Shown piece by piece: positions 1 to 8,661 of a stretch of 64,000 nucleotides of DNA. This DNA comes from Flavobacterium sp. (GTDB taxonomy: Bacteria > Bacteroidota > Bacteroidia > Flavobacteriales > Flavobacteriaceae). The stretch is taken from NCBI RefSeq assembly GCF_027484945.1, contig NZ_JAIXRZ010000063.1, positions 47,938 through 111,937 of the forward strand. The letters are read 5' to 3'. Under the pieces are notes generated by a model. That model did not search any database, was not told the origin of the DNA, and saw only the letters and a list, made by a program, of their open reading frames with translations. How positions within the stretch are numbered: the first letter of the stretch is position 1; each line of letters starts with the position of its first letter. A program made the position numbers and the translations under genes.

Positions 1-514
1 CTACTTGTTTCAGCTTTTTATACGCTTCTCTATTTCCATGTAAAAAATTGTACCGTTCCGGATGGGCTAACACCGGCCGGTATCCTTCTACCTGCAACTC
101 AAAAAGAATGTCATAGAGTGTGAGGGGGGCTTGTTGATACGACATTTCTACCAATACAAAATTGTCTTTTAAAGTCAATAATTGTTCTTGATACATGCGT
201 TTATGAAATTGATCATCCATCATATATTCAGCCGCAAATCGTACCGATGCATTTTTGAAATGGGGTAACCCACTTAAATTATTAAAGCGATCACCAATAG
301 TTTTAGGGGTATTTTCCCAAACATGACTCATAATATGGGGTGTCATAATAAGCGTTTCAAATCCCATTGCATGCATTTGGGCATGCAGCGATTCCGATTC
401 CTCAGCATTTGCAGCACCATCATCTAATCCATACAAAACATGATTATGAATATCTATATAGCGCTCCGGTATTAAATCGGAAAGAATTGGTTTGGATTTT
501 TTGAAAAAAAACAT
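1..514 (-). CDS. PHP-domain tyrosine-protein phosphatase, CpsB/YwqE type (partial)
   Basis: This gene runs off the left edge, so its C-terminal part is missing; about 171 residues are visible. My reverse-strand translation starts MFFFKKSKPI and contains DIHNHVLYGLDDGA at about residues 20-33, the HxH metal-binding start of a PHP domain, then MTPHIM and LAHPERY, the later metal-ligand motifs of the CpsB/CapC family. Members of this family are manganese-dependent phosphatases that act on the tyrosine-rich tail of Wzc-type polysaccharide co-polymerases and so control capsule or exopolysaccharide assembly. It is transcribed away from the glycan genes that begin at 605, and its partner tyrosine kinase may lie outside the window. 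The family call is firm; the role in this locus is inferred from position. Confidence 0.85.
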   Translation of the reverse strand, partial: MFFFKKSKPILSDLIPERYIDIHNHVLYGLDDGAANAEESESLHAQMHAMGFETLIMTPHIMSHVWENTPKTIGDRFNNLSGLPHFKNASVRFAAEYMMDDQFHKRMYQEQLLTLKDNFVLVEMSYQQAPLTLYDILFELQVEGYRPVLAHPERYNFLHGNREAYKKLKQV

Positions 515-579
515 AAAGCGATTTTTATTGTAAATGTAATTAAATTAAGGATGTGTTAAAACTATCAAAATATGTTTCC

Positions 580-587
580 TAAATTTG
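580..587 (+). promoter_or_regulatory. Candidate Bacteroidota -7 box for the glycan cluster
   Basis: TAAATTTG fits the TAnnTTTG consensus and ends 17 nt before the ATG at 605. I see no clear TTG at the -33 position, so this is a -7 match only. It sits in the divergent gap between the phosphatase gene and the ABC exporter, where a promoter for the rightward cluster is expected. Confidence 0.4.
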
Positions 588-604
588 AAGTGTAATTTTC
601 AAGA

Positions 605-2401
605 ATGCGAAATCAACTCAAGGCAATATTAAAATCTCAGTTTAAGTATCTGCATTTTTTTTACCGAATTTTGAAGGTACGATTAATAATGATTCTATTG
701 ATAAGTGTATTCTACAGTTTAATAGATGCGTTGAGTCTCACCATTTTTATTCCACTTTTTCAAATCGCTTCGGGGGAAGATACCGGTTCTGTTAGTCAAA
801 AAACTTCCTATTTTATTCGGTTTTTCGAATGGATTGGTCTGCAACCTAATGTAAATTCAGTTTTACTATTGATGATTTTTTTCTTTAGTTTGAAAGCACT
901 GTTTCGGTATGTCGATGTTTTTTATCGTGTATTAGCCACTTCATACTTCATTAAACGAATTCGCCACCGTTTATTGGAAGCTATTGCCAATGTTGAATAT
1001 GCAAAATTTGTTACCCTTAATTATGGAACCATTCAAAACACGGTTACGGGTGAAATTTTAAATGTAAACAATGCATTTGCTCAATATATCTCGGTGATTC
1101 AAAATCTCATATTTGTCTTTGTCTATTTGTTATTGTCTTTTTTAACCAATCCAAAATTCACATTAATAGTCATTGTCGGCGGGTGGTTATCACGATGGGT
1201 TTTTAAGTCGCTATATAAAAGTTCAGAAACCTTATCTTTAAAAATTACCCATCAAAATAATGAGCTTTCAGGATTAGTGCTCCAAAAAACGGGCAATTAT
1301 AAATACCTCAAGTCAACGGCTTTATTGGCGCGCTATTTGTCAAAAATAAATGATAAAGTAAATGCTATTGAAAAACAGGTCGTTGTTTTAGGTAAAAATT
1401 CTGCCAAAGTAATGGCATTTAGAGAACCAATAATCGTACTATTTCTTGTACTAGCTATTTTTATTCAAATGAATATTTTAGGGGGAAAGTTTAATGCGAT
1501 TATCGTAATTTTACTCTTCTTTTATCGCGCATTTGGAAGTTTAATGAGCGTACAACAAAGTTGGACTGCATTCCTAAAATATGTAGGATCCGTTAATCAT
1601 TACGAATCCTTTTTGGATGAATTGAAAACAAATGCAGAATCTACTCAAGGAAACTCTTTTCAATCTTTTGAAAAGTCCGTATCCTTATCAAATGTTTCTT
1701 TTGCGTATCAAAATGGAAAATCGATTTTAAACGCAGTGAATTTAACGATTCCTAAAAATAATTCTATAGCGATTGTAGGTAAAAGTGGATCGGGAAAAAC
1801 TACACTCGTGAACTTAATCTGCGGATTATTAAAACCCTCGACAGGTGAAATTGTAGTTGATGGCCAACCTTTACGTACCATAAATCTGGCTTCATTTCGT
1901 CAAAAGATCGGATTTATTGCCCAAGAAACAGTTGTGTTTAACGATACCCTTTTTAATAATGTTACCTTTTGGGATGAAAAAAATGAATACAATGTAAAAC
2001 GCTTTAATGAAGCAATTAAGAAAGTGGATTTGGAAGCGTTTATGCAAAGAAGTGAAAATGGAGCCGATACCATACTAGGCGACAGCGGGGTCGTTATGTC
2101 GGGAGGACAACGGCAACGCTTATCCATTGCTAGAGAATTGTATAAAAATATCGAAATACTTATTTTGGATGAAGCTACTTCTGCTTTGGATTCTCAAACC
2201 GAAAAATTTATACAAGAAAGTATTGAAAATTTAAAAGGTCAACTTACCATTATCATTATTGCACACCGTTTATCCACAATTAAACATGCCGATACCATTG
2301 TTTTACTAAAGGATGGAGAGGTTGAAGCTTCTGGGAATTATCAGGAATTACTTCAAAAATCGGCAACTTTTGCACAAATGGTAGCCCTTCAAGAATTGTA
2401 A
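605..2401 (+). CDS. ABC exporter with fused membrane and ATPase domains (MsbA/PglK type)
   Basis: A 598-residue half-transporter. The N-terminal half has several hydrophobic segments (about residues 25-330), as in type IV ABC exporters. The ATPase domain follows, with Walker A GKSGSGKTT at about 392-400, signature SGGQRQRLS near 499, Walker B LILDEATSALD near 519 and the switch histidine in IAHRLST near 553. Such proteins work as homodimers that flip lipids or lipid-linked sugars across the inner membrane (MsbA for lipid A core, PglK for lipid-linked oligosaccharide). It is the first gene of the rightward glycan cluster and ends 1 nt before the next gene. As no Wzx-type flippase is visible here, it is a good candidate to flip the lipid-linked glycan; a general lipid or drug exporter is the alternative. 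Confidence 0.85.
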   Translation: MRNQLKAILKSQFKYLHFFYRILKVRLIMILLISVFYSLIDALSLTIFIPLFQIASGEDTGSVSQKTSYFIRFFEWIGLQPNVNSVLLLMIFFFSLKALFRYVDVFYRVLATSYFIKRIRHRLLEAIANVEYAKFVTLNYGTIQNTVTGEILNVNNAFAQYISVIQNLIFVFVYLLLSFLTNPKFTLIVIVGGWLSRWVFKSLYKSSETLSLKITHQNNELSGLVLQKTGNYKYLKSTALLARYLSKINDKVNAIEKQVVVLGKNSAKVMAFREPIIVLFLVLAIFIQMNILGGKFNAIIVILLFFYRAFGSLMSVQQSWTAFLKYVGSVNHYESFLDELKTNAESTQGNSFQSFEKSVSLSNVSFAYQNGKSILNAVNLTIPKNNSIAIVGKSGSGKTTLVNLICGLLKPSTGEIVVDGQPLRTINLASFRQKIGFIAQETVVFNDTLFNNVTFWDEKNEYNVKRFNEAIKKVDLEAFMQRSENGADTILGDSGVVMSGGQRQRLSIARELYKNIEILILDEATSALDSQTEKFIQESIENLKGQLTIIIIAHRLSTIKHADTIVLLKDGEVEASGNYQELLQKSATFAQMVALQEL

Positions 2402-2402
2402 C

Positions 2403-3320
2403 ATGAAAAAATTCGCCGTACTTTTTACTACAAAAAATCGTAAAGATGCGCTTATTTTTACGTTGCAAAAAATTGGAGATTTGATAGACCGGCCAGATGT
2501 AGAGTGCATCGTTTGTGATGATGCCTCAACTGATGGCACCTCAGAATATTTAGCACTCCATTATCCAACCATCCAGCTCTTGCGCAATGAAACGACCCAA
2601 GGGTTGATTTTTAGTCGCAACCGACTCATGGCAGCAACTCAAGCTGAATATGCGATTTCGTTGGATGATGATTTGCATTGTATTACCCAAAATCCGTTAG
2701 AGAAAATCGAACACTATTTTCGCGCGCATCCCGAATGCAGCGTATTGAGTTTTCGCATTTTTTGGTCTATTCATGAACCCGAGTCAACCGAAACCCAACA
2801 AAAGCCACATCGTGTAAAAAGTTTTGCTGGGGGCGCTCATGTATGGCGTGTTGCCGATTGGAATACAATTCCACCTTATCCCGAATGGTTTTTCTTTTAC
2901 GGAGAAGAAGATTTTGCATCGTATCATTTGTTTAAAATCAATAAGCAAGTGCATTATTTCCCCGAAGTATTGGTCAATCACCGCGTGGATTTATTAGCGC
3001 GTAAAAAAAATGCCGATTACCATATACGTCTTCGAAGAAGTTTGCGATCGGGTTGGTATTTGTATTTTTTATTTTACCCAAAACGAATAATACCTAACCG
3101 ACTAGCGTATACGATTTGGATTCAATTATCAAAACGTATCAAGAAAGGCGATTGGAAAGCACTCATTGCAATTTTTCAAGCATTATGCGATGTATTGCGT
3201 AACTTTGGGAAGTTGATGAAAAACAGCAACCGTTTTTTAAACGAAGAATACCGTACGTATTTTAAGTTGCCCGAAACCCAATTGTATTGGAAACCCACTG
3301 ATGAACACCATGAAAAGTAA
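2403..3320 (+). CDS. Glycosyltransferase family 2
   Basis: A 305-residue GT-A fold glycosyltransferase. The N-terminus (AVLFTTKNRKDAL) is the usual first beta strand of GT2 enzymes, CDDASTDGT at about residues 38-46 is the nucleotide-binding loop, and SLDDDLH near residue 90 carries the DxD motif that binds the divalent metal and nucleotide sugar. GEEDF near residue 165 fits the ED acid-base motif. No membrane segments stand out except weakly hydrophobic stretches near the C-terminus. It probably adds one sugar to the lipid-linked glycan on the cytoplasmic face; donor and acceptor cannot be read from the sequence. It overlaps the NeuB-like gene by 20 nt, so the two are probably co-transcribed and translationally coupled. 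Confidence 0.88.
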   Translation: MKKFAVLFTTKNRKDALIFTLQKIGDLIDRPDVECIVCDDASTDGTSEYLALHYPTIQLLRNETTQGLIFSRNRLMAATQAEYAISLDDDLHCITQNPLEKIEHYFRAHPECSVLSFRIFWSIHEPESTETQQKPHRVKSFAGGAHVWRVADWNTIPPYPEWFFFYGEEDFASYHLFKINKQVHYFPEVLVNHRVDLLARKKNADYHIRLRRSLRSGWYLYFLFYPKRIIPNRLAYTIWIQLSKRIKKGDWKALIAIFQALCDVLRNFGKLMKNSNRFLNEEYRTYFKLPETQLYWKPTDEHHEK

Positions 3321-4320
3321 TTCCGTATTTATCATAGCCGAAATAGGTCAAGCCCATGAAGGAAGTTTGGGTTTGCTTTATTCCTACATTGATGCATTAG
3401 CAGAAACTGGCGTAAATGCTGTTAAATTTCAAATGCATATTGCTGCCGCCGAAAGTAGTATTCACGAACCTTTTCGTGTACAATTTGCAAAAGAAGATGC
3501 TACGCGTTATGCCTATTGGCAACGGATGGGTTTTACATTTGAACAGTGGCAAGAAATAAAAATGTATTGTGAAGCGAAAGGGATGGAGTTTCTTTGCTCT
3601 CCTTTTAGTAATAAAGCGGTGGATTGGTTGGAAGCATTAGCCGTAAAAAGATATAAAATTGGTTCGGGTGAAGTCTTTAATCATTTGTTGTTAGAGAAAA
3701 TTATACAAACTGGAAAACCCTTATTGGTCTCAACGGGCATGAGTAATTGGGATGAATTAGATGCAACTGTAGCTTTTTTACGGGCACGAAATGCCGATTT
3801 TTCCTTGCTTCAATGTACCACATCATATCCGACAACTCCCGATCGATATGGATTAAATGTAATTCAAGAGTTAAAAGCGCGTTACCAAGTTCCTGTAGGT
3901 TTTTCCGATCATTCTGCGCAAAAATCAACCGGTATCGCTGCAGTGACTATGGGGGCATCTATCCTTGAATTTCATGTTGTTTTTGACCGACGTCAGTTTG
4001 GTCCCGATTCAAGTTCTTCACTTACGATTGATGAAACAAAGGAATTAGTACTAGCCCTACGGCAACTAGAAGTTGCACTAGCAAATCCAGTTGATAAAAA
4101 CGATGGGGCGCCCTTTCATGAGTTGAAAAAAATGTTTGGAAAATCATTGGCAGTCAATAAAGACTTAAAAGCAGGACATGTGCTGACTTTTGAGGATTTG
4201 GAAGCAAAAAAACCTATGGGATACGGAATAGATGCTAAAGAATTTCAAAAGGTCTTGGGTAAAAAACTTATTTTTGACAAACCGCAATGGGATTTCTTAA
4301 CCGATGAAGATATACAATGA
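3301..4320 (+). CDS. neuB: N-acetylneuraminate synthase family protein (NeuB-like)
   Basis: A 339-residue protein of normal NeuB/PseI/LegI length. The family condenses phosphoenolpyruvate with a 6-carbon N-acyl amino sugar to give a 9-carbon nonulosonic acid. The start IAEIGQAHEGSLG matches the family beta-barrel opening, VKFQMH carries the barrel strand after it, STGMSNWDE and GFSDHS are typical active-site loops, and GKSLAVNKDLKAGHVLTFED near residue 280 opens the C-terminal SAF (antifreeze-like) domain. The next two genes are NeuC-like and NeuA-like, so N-acetylneuraminate or a close analogue is the probable product. Legionaminic acid is possible if its dehydratase and aminotransferase lie elsewhere. 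An alternative start at 3310 would shorten the overlap with the upstream gene. Confidence 0.88.
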   Translation: MNTMKSNSVFIIAEIGQAHEGSLGLLYSYIDALAETGVNAVKFQMHIAAAESSIHEPFRVQFAKEDATRYAYWQRMGFTFEQWQEIKMYCEAKGMEFLCSPFSNKAVDWLEALAVKRYKIGSGEVFNHLLLEKIIQTGKPLLVSTGMSNWDELDATVAFLRARNADFSLLQCTTSYPTTPDRYGLNVIQELKARYQVPVGFSDHSAQKSTGIAAVTMGASILEFHVVFDRRQFGPDSSSSLTIDETKELVLALRQLEVALANPVDKNDGAPFHELKKMFGKSLAVNKDLKAGHVLTFEDLEAKKPMGYGIDAKEFQKVLGKKLIFDKPQWDFLTDEDIQ

Positions 4321-5474
4321 AAAGACGTAAAATAGCTGTCGTTATTACTGCCCGACCTTCTTACAGCCGAGTTAAATCGCTTCTCCAGGCCCTTAAGGAG
4401 CATCCCGATTTGGAATTGCAATTAATTATTGCTGCGTCTGCCTTATTGGACCGTTATGGTTCAGCGGTAAACTATATCGAAAAAGACGGCTTTTCTATTG
4501 CAGCCAAAGTTTTTAATGTTTTAGAGGGAGAGAATTTAACTGCAGCTGCCAAAACAACTGGCATAGGTATTTTAGAATTATCATCTGTTTTTGACAATAT
4601 ACGTCCCGATATTGTAGTGACTGTTGCCGACCGATTTGAAACAATGGCTACAGCCATTGCAGCGTCCTATATGAATATTCCATTAGCGCATATTCAAGGA
4701 GGAGAGGTTACGGGTAATATTGATGAAAAGGTACGTCATTCCATTACAAAACTCGCCGATTATCATTTTGTGGCCTCAGAAAGTGCACGTGAACGGGTAA
4801 TCAAACTCGGTGAAAATGCAACATTTGTATTTAATACAGGATGTCCTTCTATTGATTTAGCTCAAGAAGTACTCCAGCAGGGCGGACTTGCATTTGATCC
4901 GTATCAAAAATACGGAGGGGTTGGACGTCAGCCCGATTTATCTAAGGGTTATTGGGTTGTGATGCAACATCCAGTAACCAACGAGTACCAAGATTCTCGG
5001 TTACACATTGAAGAAACCTTGAAAGCAGTTGCTAAATTAGATAGTGCTTGTTTATGGTTTTGGCCTAATGTTGATGCTGGAGCCGATGGAACGTCTACGG
5101 GAATAAGAAGTTTTCGGGAAAAAAATCAATTAGAAAACGTTCATTTTTTTAAGAATATGGATGGAATGGATTTTCTAAACCTTTTACAAAATTCCAAGGG
5201 ATTAATTGGCAATTCGAGTGTTGGAATTCGCGAATGTGCTTTTATGGGAGTACCGGTTATTAATATTGGTTCCCGTCAAAATAGACGAGATCGAGGCAAT
5301 AATGTGATCGATGTTGGCTACAATGAGCATGAGATTATTCAAGCCATTCATCATATAGGTGCACAATCACGTCCAATACCTTCTAATGTATATGGTGGTG
5401 GTGATGCCGGAAAAAAAATTGCTGCAATTTTGGCTCATGTCCCCTTACAATTTCACAAAACAATCGCGTATTAA
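4317..5474 (+). CDS. neuC: UDP-N-acetylglucosamine 2-epimerase, hydrolysing (NeuC-like)
   Basis: A 385-residue GT-B fold protein. TARPSYSRVKSLL at the N-terminus, VTVADRFETMATAIAA at about residues 100-115, HIQGGEVTGNIDE near 127-139 and GNSSVGIRE near 300 are hallmarks of the hydrolysing UDP-GlcNAc 2-epimerase family (NeuC, LegG). These enzymes release UDP and produce N-acetylmannosamine or its 2,4-diacetamido analogue, the direct substrate of NeuB-type synthases. The start codon overlaps the NeuB stop (ATGA), and its own stop overlaps the NeuA start, so the three proteins form one translation-coupled unit for nonulosonic acid synthesis. Confidence 0.88.
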   Translation: MKRRKIAVVITARPSYSRVKSLLQALKEHPDLELQLIIAASALLDRYGSAVNYIEKDGFSIAAKVFNVLEGENLTAAAKTTGIGILELSSVFDNIRPDIVVTVADRFETMATAIAASYMNIPLAHIQGGEVTGNIDEKVRHSITKLADYHFVASESARERVIKLGENATFVFNTGCPSIDLAQEVLQQGGLAFDPYQKYGGVGRQPDLSKGYWVVMQHPVTNEYQDSRLHIEETLKAVAKLDSACLWFWPNVDAGADGTSTGIRSFREKNQLENVHFFKNMDGMDFLNLLQNSKGLIGNSSVGIRECAFMGVPVINIGSRQNRRDRGNNVIDVGYNEHEIIQAIHHIGAQSRPIPSNVYGGGDAGKKIAAILAHVPLQFHKTIAY

Positions 5475-6175
5475 TGACAATTTTAGCTTTAATACCGGCT
5501 CGAAGTGGTTCCAAAGGTGTTCCTGGGAAAAACACCAAATTATTGGGAGATAAACCTTTGTTGGCTTACACGATTGAACATGCATTGCAAACACAACTTT
5601 TTACTAAAGTTATGGTTTCAACCGATTGTGAATCTATTGCTGCCATCGCTAGAAATTATGGTGCAGAAGTACCGTTTATTCGACCGGCTGCACTCGCAAC
5701 TGATACTGCCTCAAGTATATCAGTGGTACAACATGTCCTCGAAAGCTATAAAGAACGAGGGGAATATTATGATGCCGTTTGTTTATTGCAACCTACCACG
5801 CCGTTCCGAGCACCAAATTTAATTGCCAATTGTATTCAGAAAATGAAAATTGAGAATTGGGACGCCGTAATCAGTATGCTACCAGTTCCCGATGAGTTCA
5901 ATCCGCATTGGGTTTTTGAGGCCGATGAAAAGGGTGCATTGCATATTGCTACTGGAGAATCTACAATCATTTCACGTCGTCAGGACCTGCCGCAAGCGTA
6001 TTATCGGGATGGTGCGGTCTATTTAACGCAAACAAAATGGTTGGAAAAAGGTTCGTTTTATGGAGAAAAATTAGGTTTTGTACTTTCGGATCCCCAATAT
6101 ATTGTCAATATTGACACCCCGGCTGATTGGGATAAAGCAGTACAGTTACATCAATTATTGAATTTGAAAAGCTAA
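5474..6175 (+). CDS. neuA: CMP-N-acylneuraminate cytidylyltransferase (NeuA-like)
   Basis: A 233-residue single-domain cytidylyltransferase. IPARSGSKGVPGKN at residues 6-19 is the CTP-binding signature of NeuA, LegF and KdsB-type enzymes. VSTDCESIA, LQPTTPFR and YRDGAVY further along also match the sialic-acid branch. It would activate the free nonulosonic acid with CTP to give the CMP-sugar used by glycosyltransferases. There is no extra C-terminal esterase domain as found in some NeuA proteins. The start overlaps the NeuC stop by one base, and the stop (TAATG) overlaps the AsnB-like start. Confidence 0.9.
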   Translation: MTILALIPARSGSKGVPGKNTKLLGDKPLLAYTIEHALQTQLFTKVMVSTDCESIAAIARNYGAEVPFIRPAALATDTASSISVVQHVLESYKERGEYYDAVCLLQPTTPFRAPNLIANCIQKMKIENWDAVISMLPVPDEFNPHWVFEADEKGALHIATGESTIISRRQDLPQAYYRDGAVYLTQTKWLEKGSFYGEKLGFVLSDPQYIVNIDTPADWDKAVQLHQLLNLKS

Positions 6176-7872
6176 TGTGCGGAATTGCCGGAATACTTGG
6201 AGCGGCTGCTTCTGAAAACACCGTATTAAAGTTACTTGAAAAACAACGGCATCGAGGTCCCGATGCTGAAGAATATTGGTGCCAACCCGGAATTGCTTTA
6301 GGTCATAATCGGCTGAGTATTTTGGATTTATCTAAAGCCGCTAACCAACCGATGTTTAGCCATAACCGCCGCTATATCATGGTTTTTAATGGGGAGATTT
6401 ATAACTTTAAAGAGCTTCAAAAAGAACTAACTTCCTTTCATTTTACGACCACATCAGATTCAGAGGTCATGCTTGCAGCTTACCAAAAGTGGGGAGTAAC
6501 GATGTTGTCCAAATTAAATGGAATGTTTAGTATTGCTATTTGGGATACGGAAAAGCGAGAACTGTTTTTGGCACGTGATCGATTTGGAGTCAAACCACTG
6601 TATTATTCCTTTTGTAACGGAAGTCTTTATTTTGCAAGTGAAATAAAATCGTTATTTCATGTAGGGGTTCCGAAGGTTATGAATGAACCCGTATGGGCTG
6701 CCTACTATAAAAAAGGGTCCTACGGAATGCCAAATCAGTCGTTTTGGAAAGGTGTTGAACAGTTGCCAGGTGGTAATTATGCAATTCTTTCGCTCGAAGA
6801 CACCACACTACAACCACAGCTTTGGTATGATTTTGTTGACCGGATAAAAAACACGCCAAAATTACCAGTTACTGAATTAAAAGAATCCTATGAAGCCCTT
6901 TTATTGCATGCCATTCGATTGCGTTTTCGCGCTGATGTTCCAATTGGTATGAACATCAGTGGCGGTCTCGATTCATCTATCTTATTGGCTATGGTAAATG
7001 CCCATTTGCCTTCTCATGAAAAAATAGATGCCTTTACTTTTTATTGTAATGACCAAAAATACGATGAATTGAGTTGGGTTGAAGATTTGATTTCCAATAC
7101 TGGATATCACCTAAATAAGGTGTTGTTTACTCCTAATGCGGTTCCCGATTTAATACAAAAAGTTAGCTACTTTCAAGATGAGCCTTTTGGAGGTTTTCCA
7201 ACATTGGCCTACAGCTTACTGTTTGAAGCTGCCCGAAAGAAAAATATACCGGTTTTGTTGGATGGTCAAGGAATGGATGAGGCTTGGGCAGGATACGATT
7301 ATTATTTTACGGATTCGAATTTTTTAATACAAGGATTAACGACCAATCCTGTGCATCCGGAATGCATCGACCCTGAACTATTGGCACAGAAACAAATAGA
7401 AATTTATGATAAACCCTTTGAGAGTCAACTGCAAAACCTCCAATACCGGGATTTAATGTATACTAAAATACCACGCGCCCTTCGGTTTAATGACCGGGTA
7501 AGCATGATGTACGGTGTAGAATTGCGTGAACCATTTTTAGATTATCGTTTGGTCGAATTGGCTTTTGCTCAAGAGGATGCCCTCAAACACAATGGAACCG
7601 ACTCAAAATGGTTGTTGCGCGAAATGGTTAAAGACAAATTCAATTCTACTATAGTTTATGCCCCAAAAAAAGCATTACAAACTCCCCAGCGTGAGTGGAT
7701 TGGTATGCAACTGCAAGAAGCGTTTAACGATTGGATTCATCAATTTTCAAAATTAGATTTTGTCAATCGCAAACAAGTTTTATCCATTTGGGACCAATAT
7801 TGTAAGGGAAATAATGATAATAGTTTTTATATTTGGCAATGGGTAAACAGTTTATTTCTACTTCAGAAATAA
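6175..7872 (+). CDS. Asparagine synthase (glutamine-hydrolysing) family amidotransferase
   Basis: A 565-residue AsnB-type protein. MCGIAGILG gives the N-terminal nucleophile Cys2 of class II glutamine amidotransferases, RHRGPDAEE and HNRLSI are glutaminase motifs, and SGGLDSS at about residues 262-268 is the PP-loop pyrophosphatase motif that makes an AMP-activated carboxylate. DGQGMDEAWAGY and YGVELREPFLD are further synthetase motifs. True AsnB makes asparagine from aspartate, but homologues in O-antigen and capsule clusters amidate uronic acids or other sugar carboxylates. The TAATG overlap with NeuA and the glycan setting favour a sugar-modifying role, though this is inference. Housekeeping asparagine synthesis cannot be excluded. 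Confidence 0.85.
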   Translation: MCGIAGILGAAASENTVLKLLEKQRHRGPDAEEYWCQPGIALGHNRLSILDLSKAANQPMFSHNRRYIMVFNGEIYNFKELQKELTSFHFTTTSDSEVMLAAYQKWGVTMLSKLNGMFSIAIWDTEKRELFLARDRFGVKPLYYSFCNGSLYFASEIKSLFHVGVPKVMNEPVWAAYYKKGSYGMPNQSFWKGVEQLPGGNYAILSLEDTTLQPQLWYDFVDRIKNTPKLPVTELKESYEALLLHAIRLRFRADVPIGMNISGGLDSSILLAMVNAHLPSHEKIDAFTFYCNDQKYDELSWVEDLISNTGYHLNKVLFTPNAVPDLIQKVSYFQDEPFGGFPTLAYSLLFEAARKKNIPVLLDGQGMDEAWAGYDYYFTDSNFLIQGLTTNPVHPECIDPELLAQKQIEIYDKPFESQLQNLQYRDLMYTKIPRALRFNDRVSMMYGVELREPFLDYRLVELAFAQEDALKHNGTDSKWLLREMVKDKFNSTIVYAPKKALQTPQREWIGMQLQEAFNDWIHQFSKLDFVNRKQVLSIWDQYCKGNNDNSFYIWQWVNSLFLLQK

Positions 7873-7890
7873 CTTTAGAATTTCGGTCAA

Positions 7891-8661
7891 ATGATTCAAT
7901 CAATAAAAAAAAATATTCATTTTAGAACCAAGCAAAAAATCAAAAACAAGTGGAAAGCTTTTTTGGGTTTTTTTGCTTTTGGAAATTTGACCCAACGGGC
8001 AATATTGTTTAAAACCGACAAATGGGGTGGGCACTTTTACACCCCTCATTACCAATTGCATTTTAAACCCTATCGATTTAAGCGTGTAAAATTGTTAGAA
8101 ATAGGAGTAGGGGGCTATGAATCTCCTTTTTCTGGAGGAAATTCGCTTCGGATGTGGAAATCATATTTCCCATTGGGTAAAATATTTTCGCTCGATATTT
8201 ATGATAAATCACCCCAACAAGAATCCCGAATAAAAATCTTTCAAGGCAGTCAAGTCGATTTTGAATTTTTGCAAAAAGTTATTGCGCATACCGGTGAATT
8301 GGATTTGATTATTGACGATGGAAGTCATATTAATGCGCATGTGATTCAAACGTTTGAGTTTTTATTTCCCAAATTAAAAAAAGGAGGAATCTATGTTATT
8401 GAGGATACCCAAACTTCATACTGGGAGCATTATGGCGGAACTTCTAATGATTTCAATCAAAAAGGAACCATTTATGAATATTTCAAATCTTTAATTGACG
8501 GATTAAATCATTCGGAATATATGATACCGGATTATCAGCGCAATTACTATGATGCACACATTATCTCGATGCATTTTTACCACAACATGATTTTTATTTA
8601 TAAAGGGGATAACAATGAAACCTCTAATTATTTGATGAATAATAAAGTGAAGAATGGATAA
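7891..8661 (+). CDS. Class I SAM-dependent methyltransferase, macrolide-sugar O-methyltransferase-like
   Basis: A 256-residue protein. TDKWGGHFYTPHY at about residues 45-57 and LLEIGVGGYESP near 67-78 form the SAM-binding start, followed by the acidic loop LDIYD and the metal-binding style stretch IIDDGSHINAH near 144-154, then IEDTQTSYW. This layout resembles the MycE family, which puts methyl groups on deoxysugar hydroxyls of macrolides and uses magnesium bound near an EDGSH-type motif. I infer that it O-methylates a sugar of this glycan or of a nucleotide-sugar precursor. The resemblance is from memory of the motif layout, so the exact subfamily is uncertain. It overlaps the next gene by 8 nt. 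Confidence 0.7.
   Translation: MIQSIKKNIHFRTKQKIKNKWKAFLGFFAFGNLTQRAILFKTDKWGGHFYTPHYQLHFKPYRFKRVKLLEIGVGGYESPFSGGNSLRMWKSYFPLGKIFSLDIYDKSPQQESRIKIFQGSQVDFEFLQKVIAHTGELDLIIDDGSHINAHVIQTFEFLFPKLKKGGIYVIEDTQTSYWEHYGGTSNDFNQKGTIYEYFKSLIDGLNHSEYMIPDYQRNYYDAHIISMHFYHNMIFIYKGDNNETSNYLMNNKVKNG

Noticed and set aside
2280..2539. Leftward open frames over the ABC exporter and GT2 junction
   Set aside because: They are antisense to two well-supported genes, overlap one another and show no domain.
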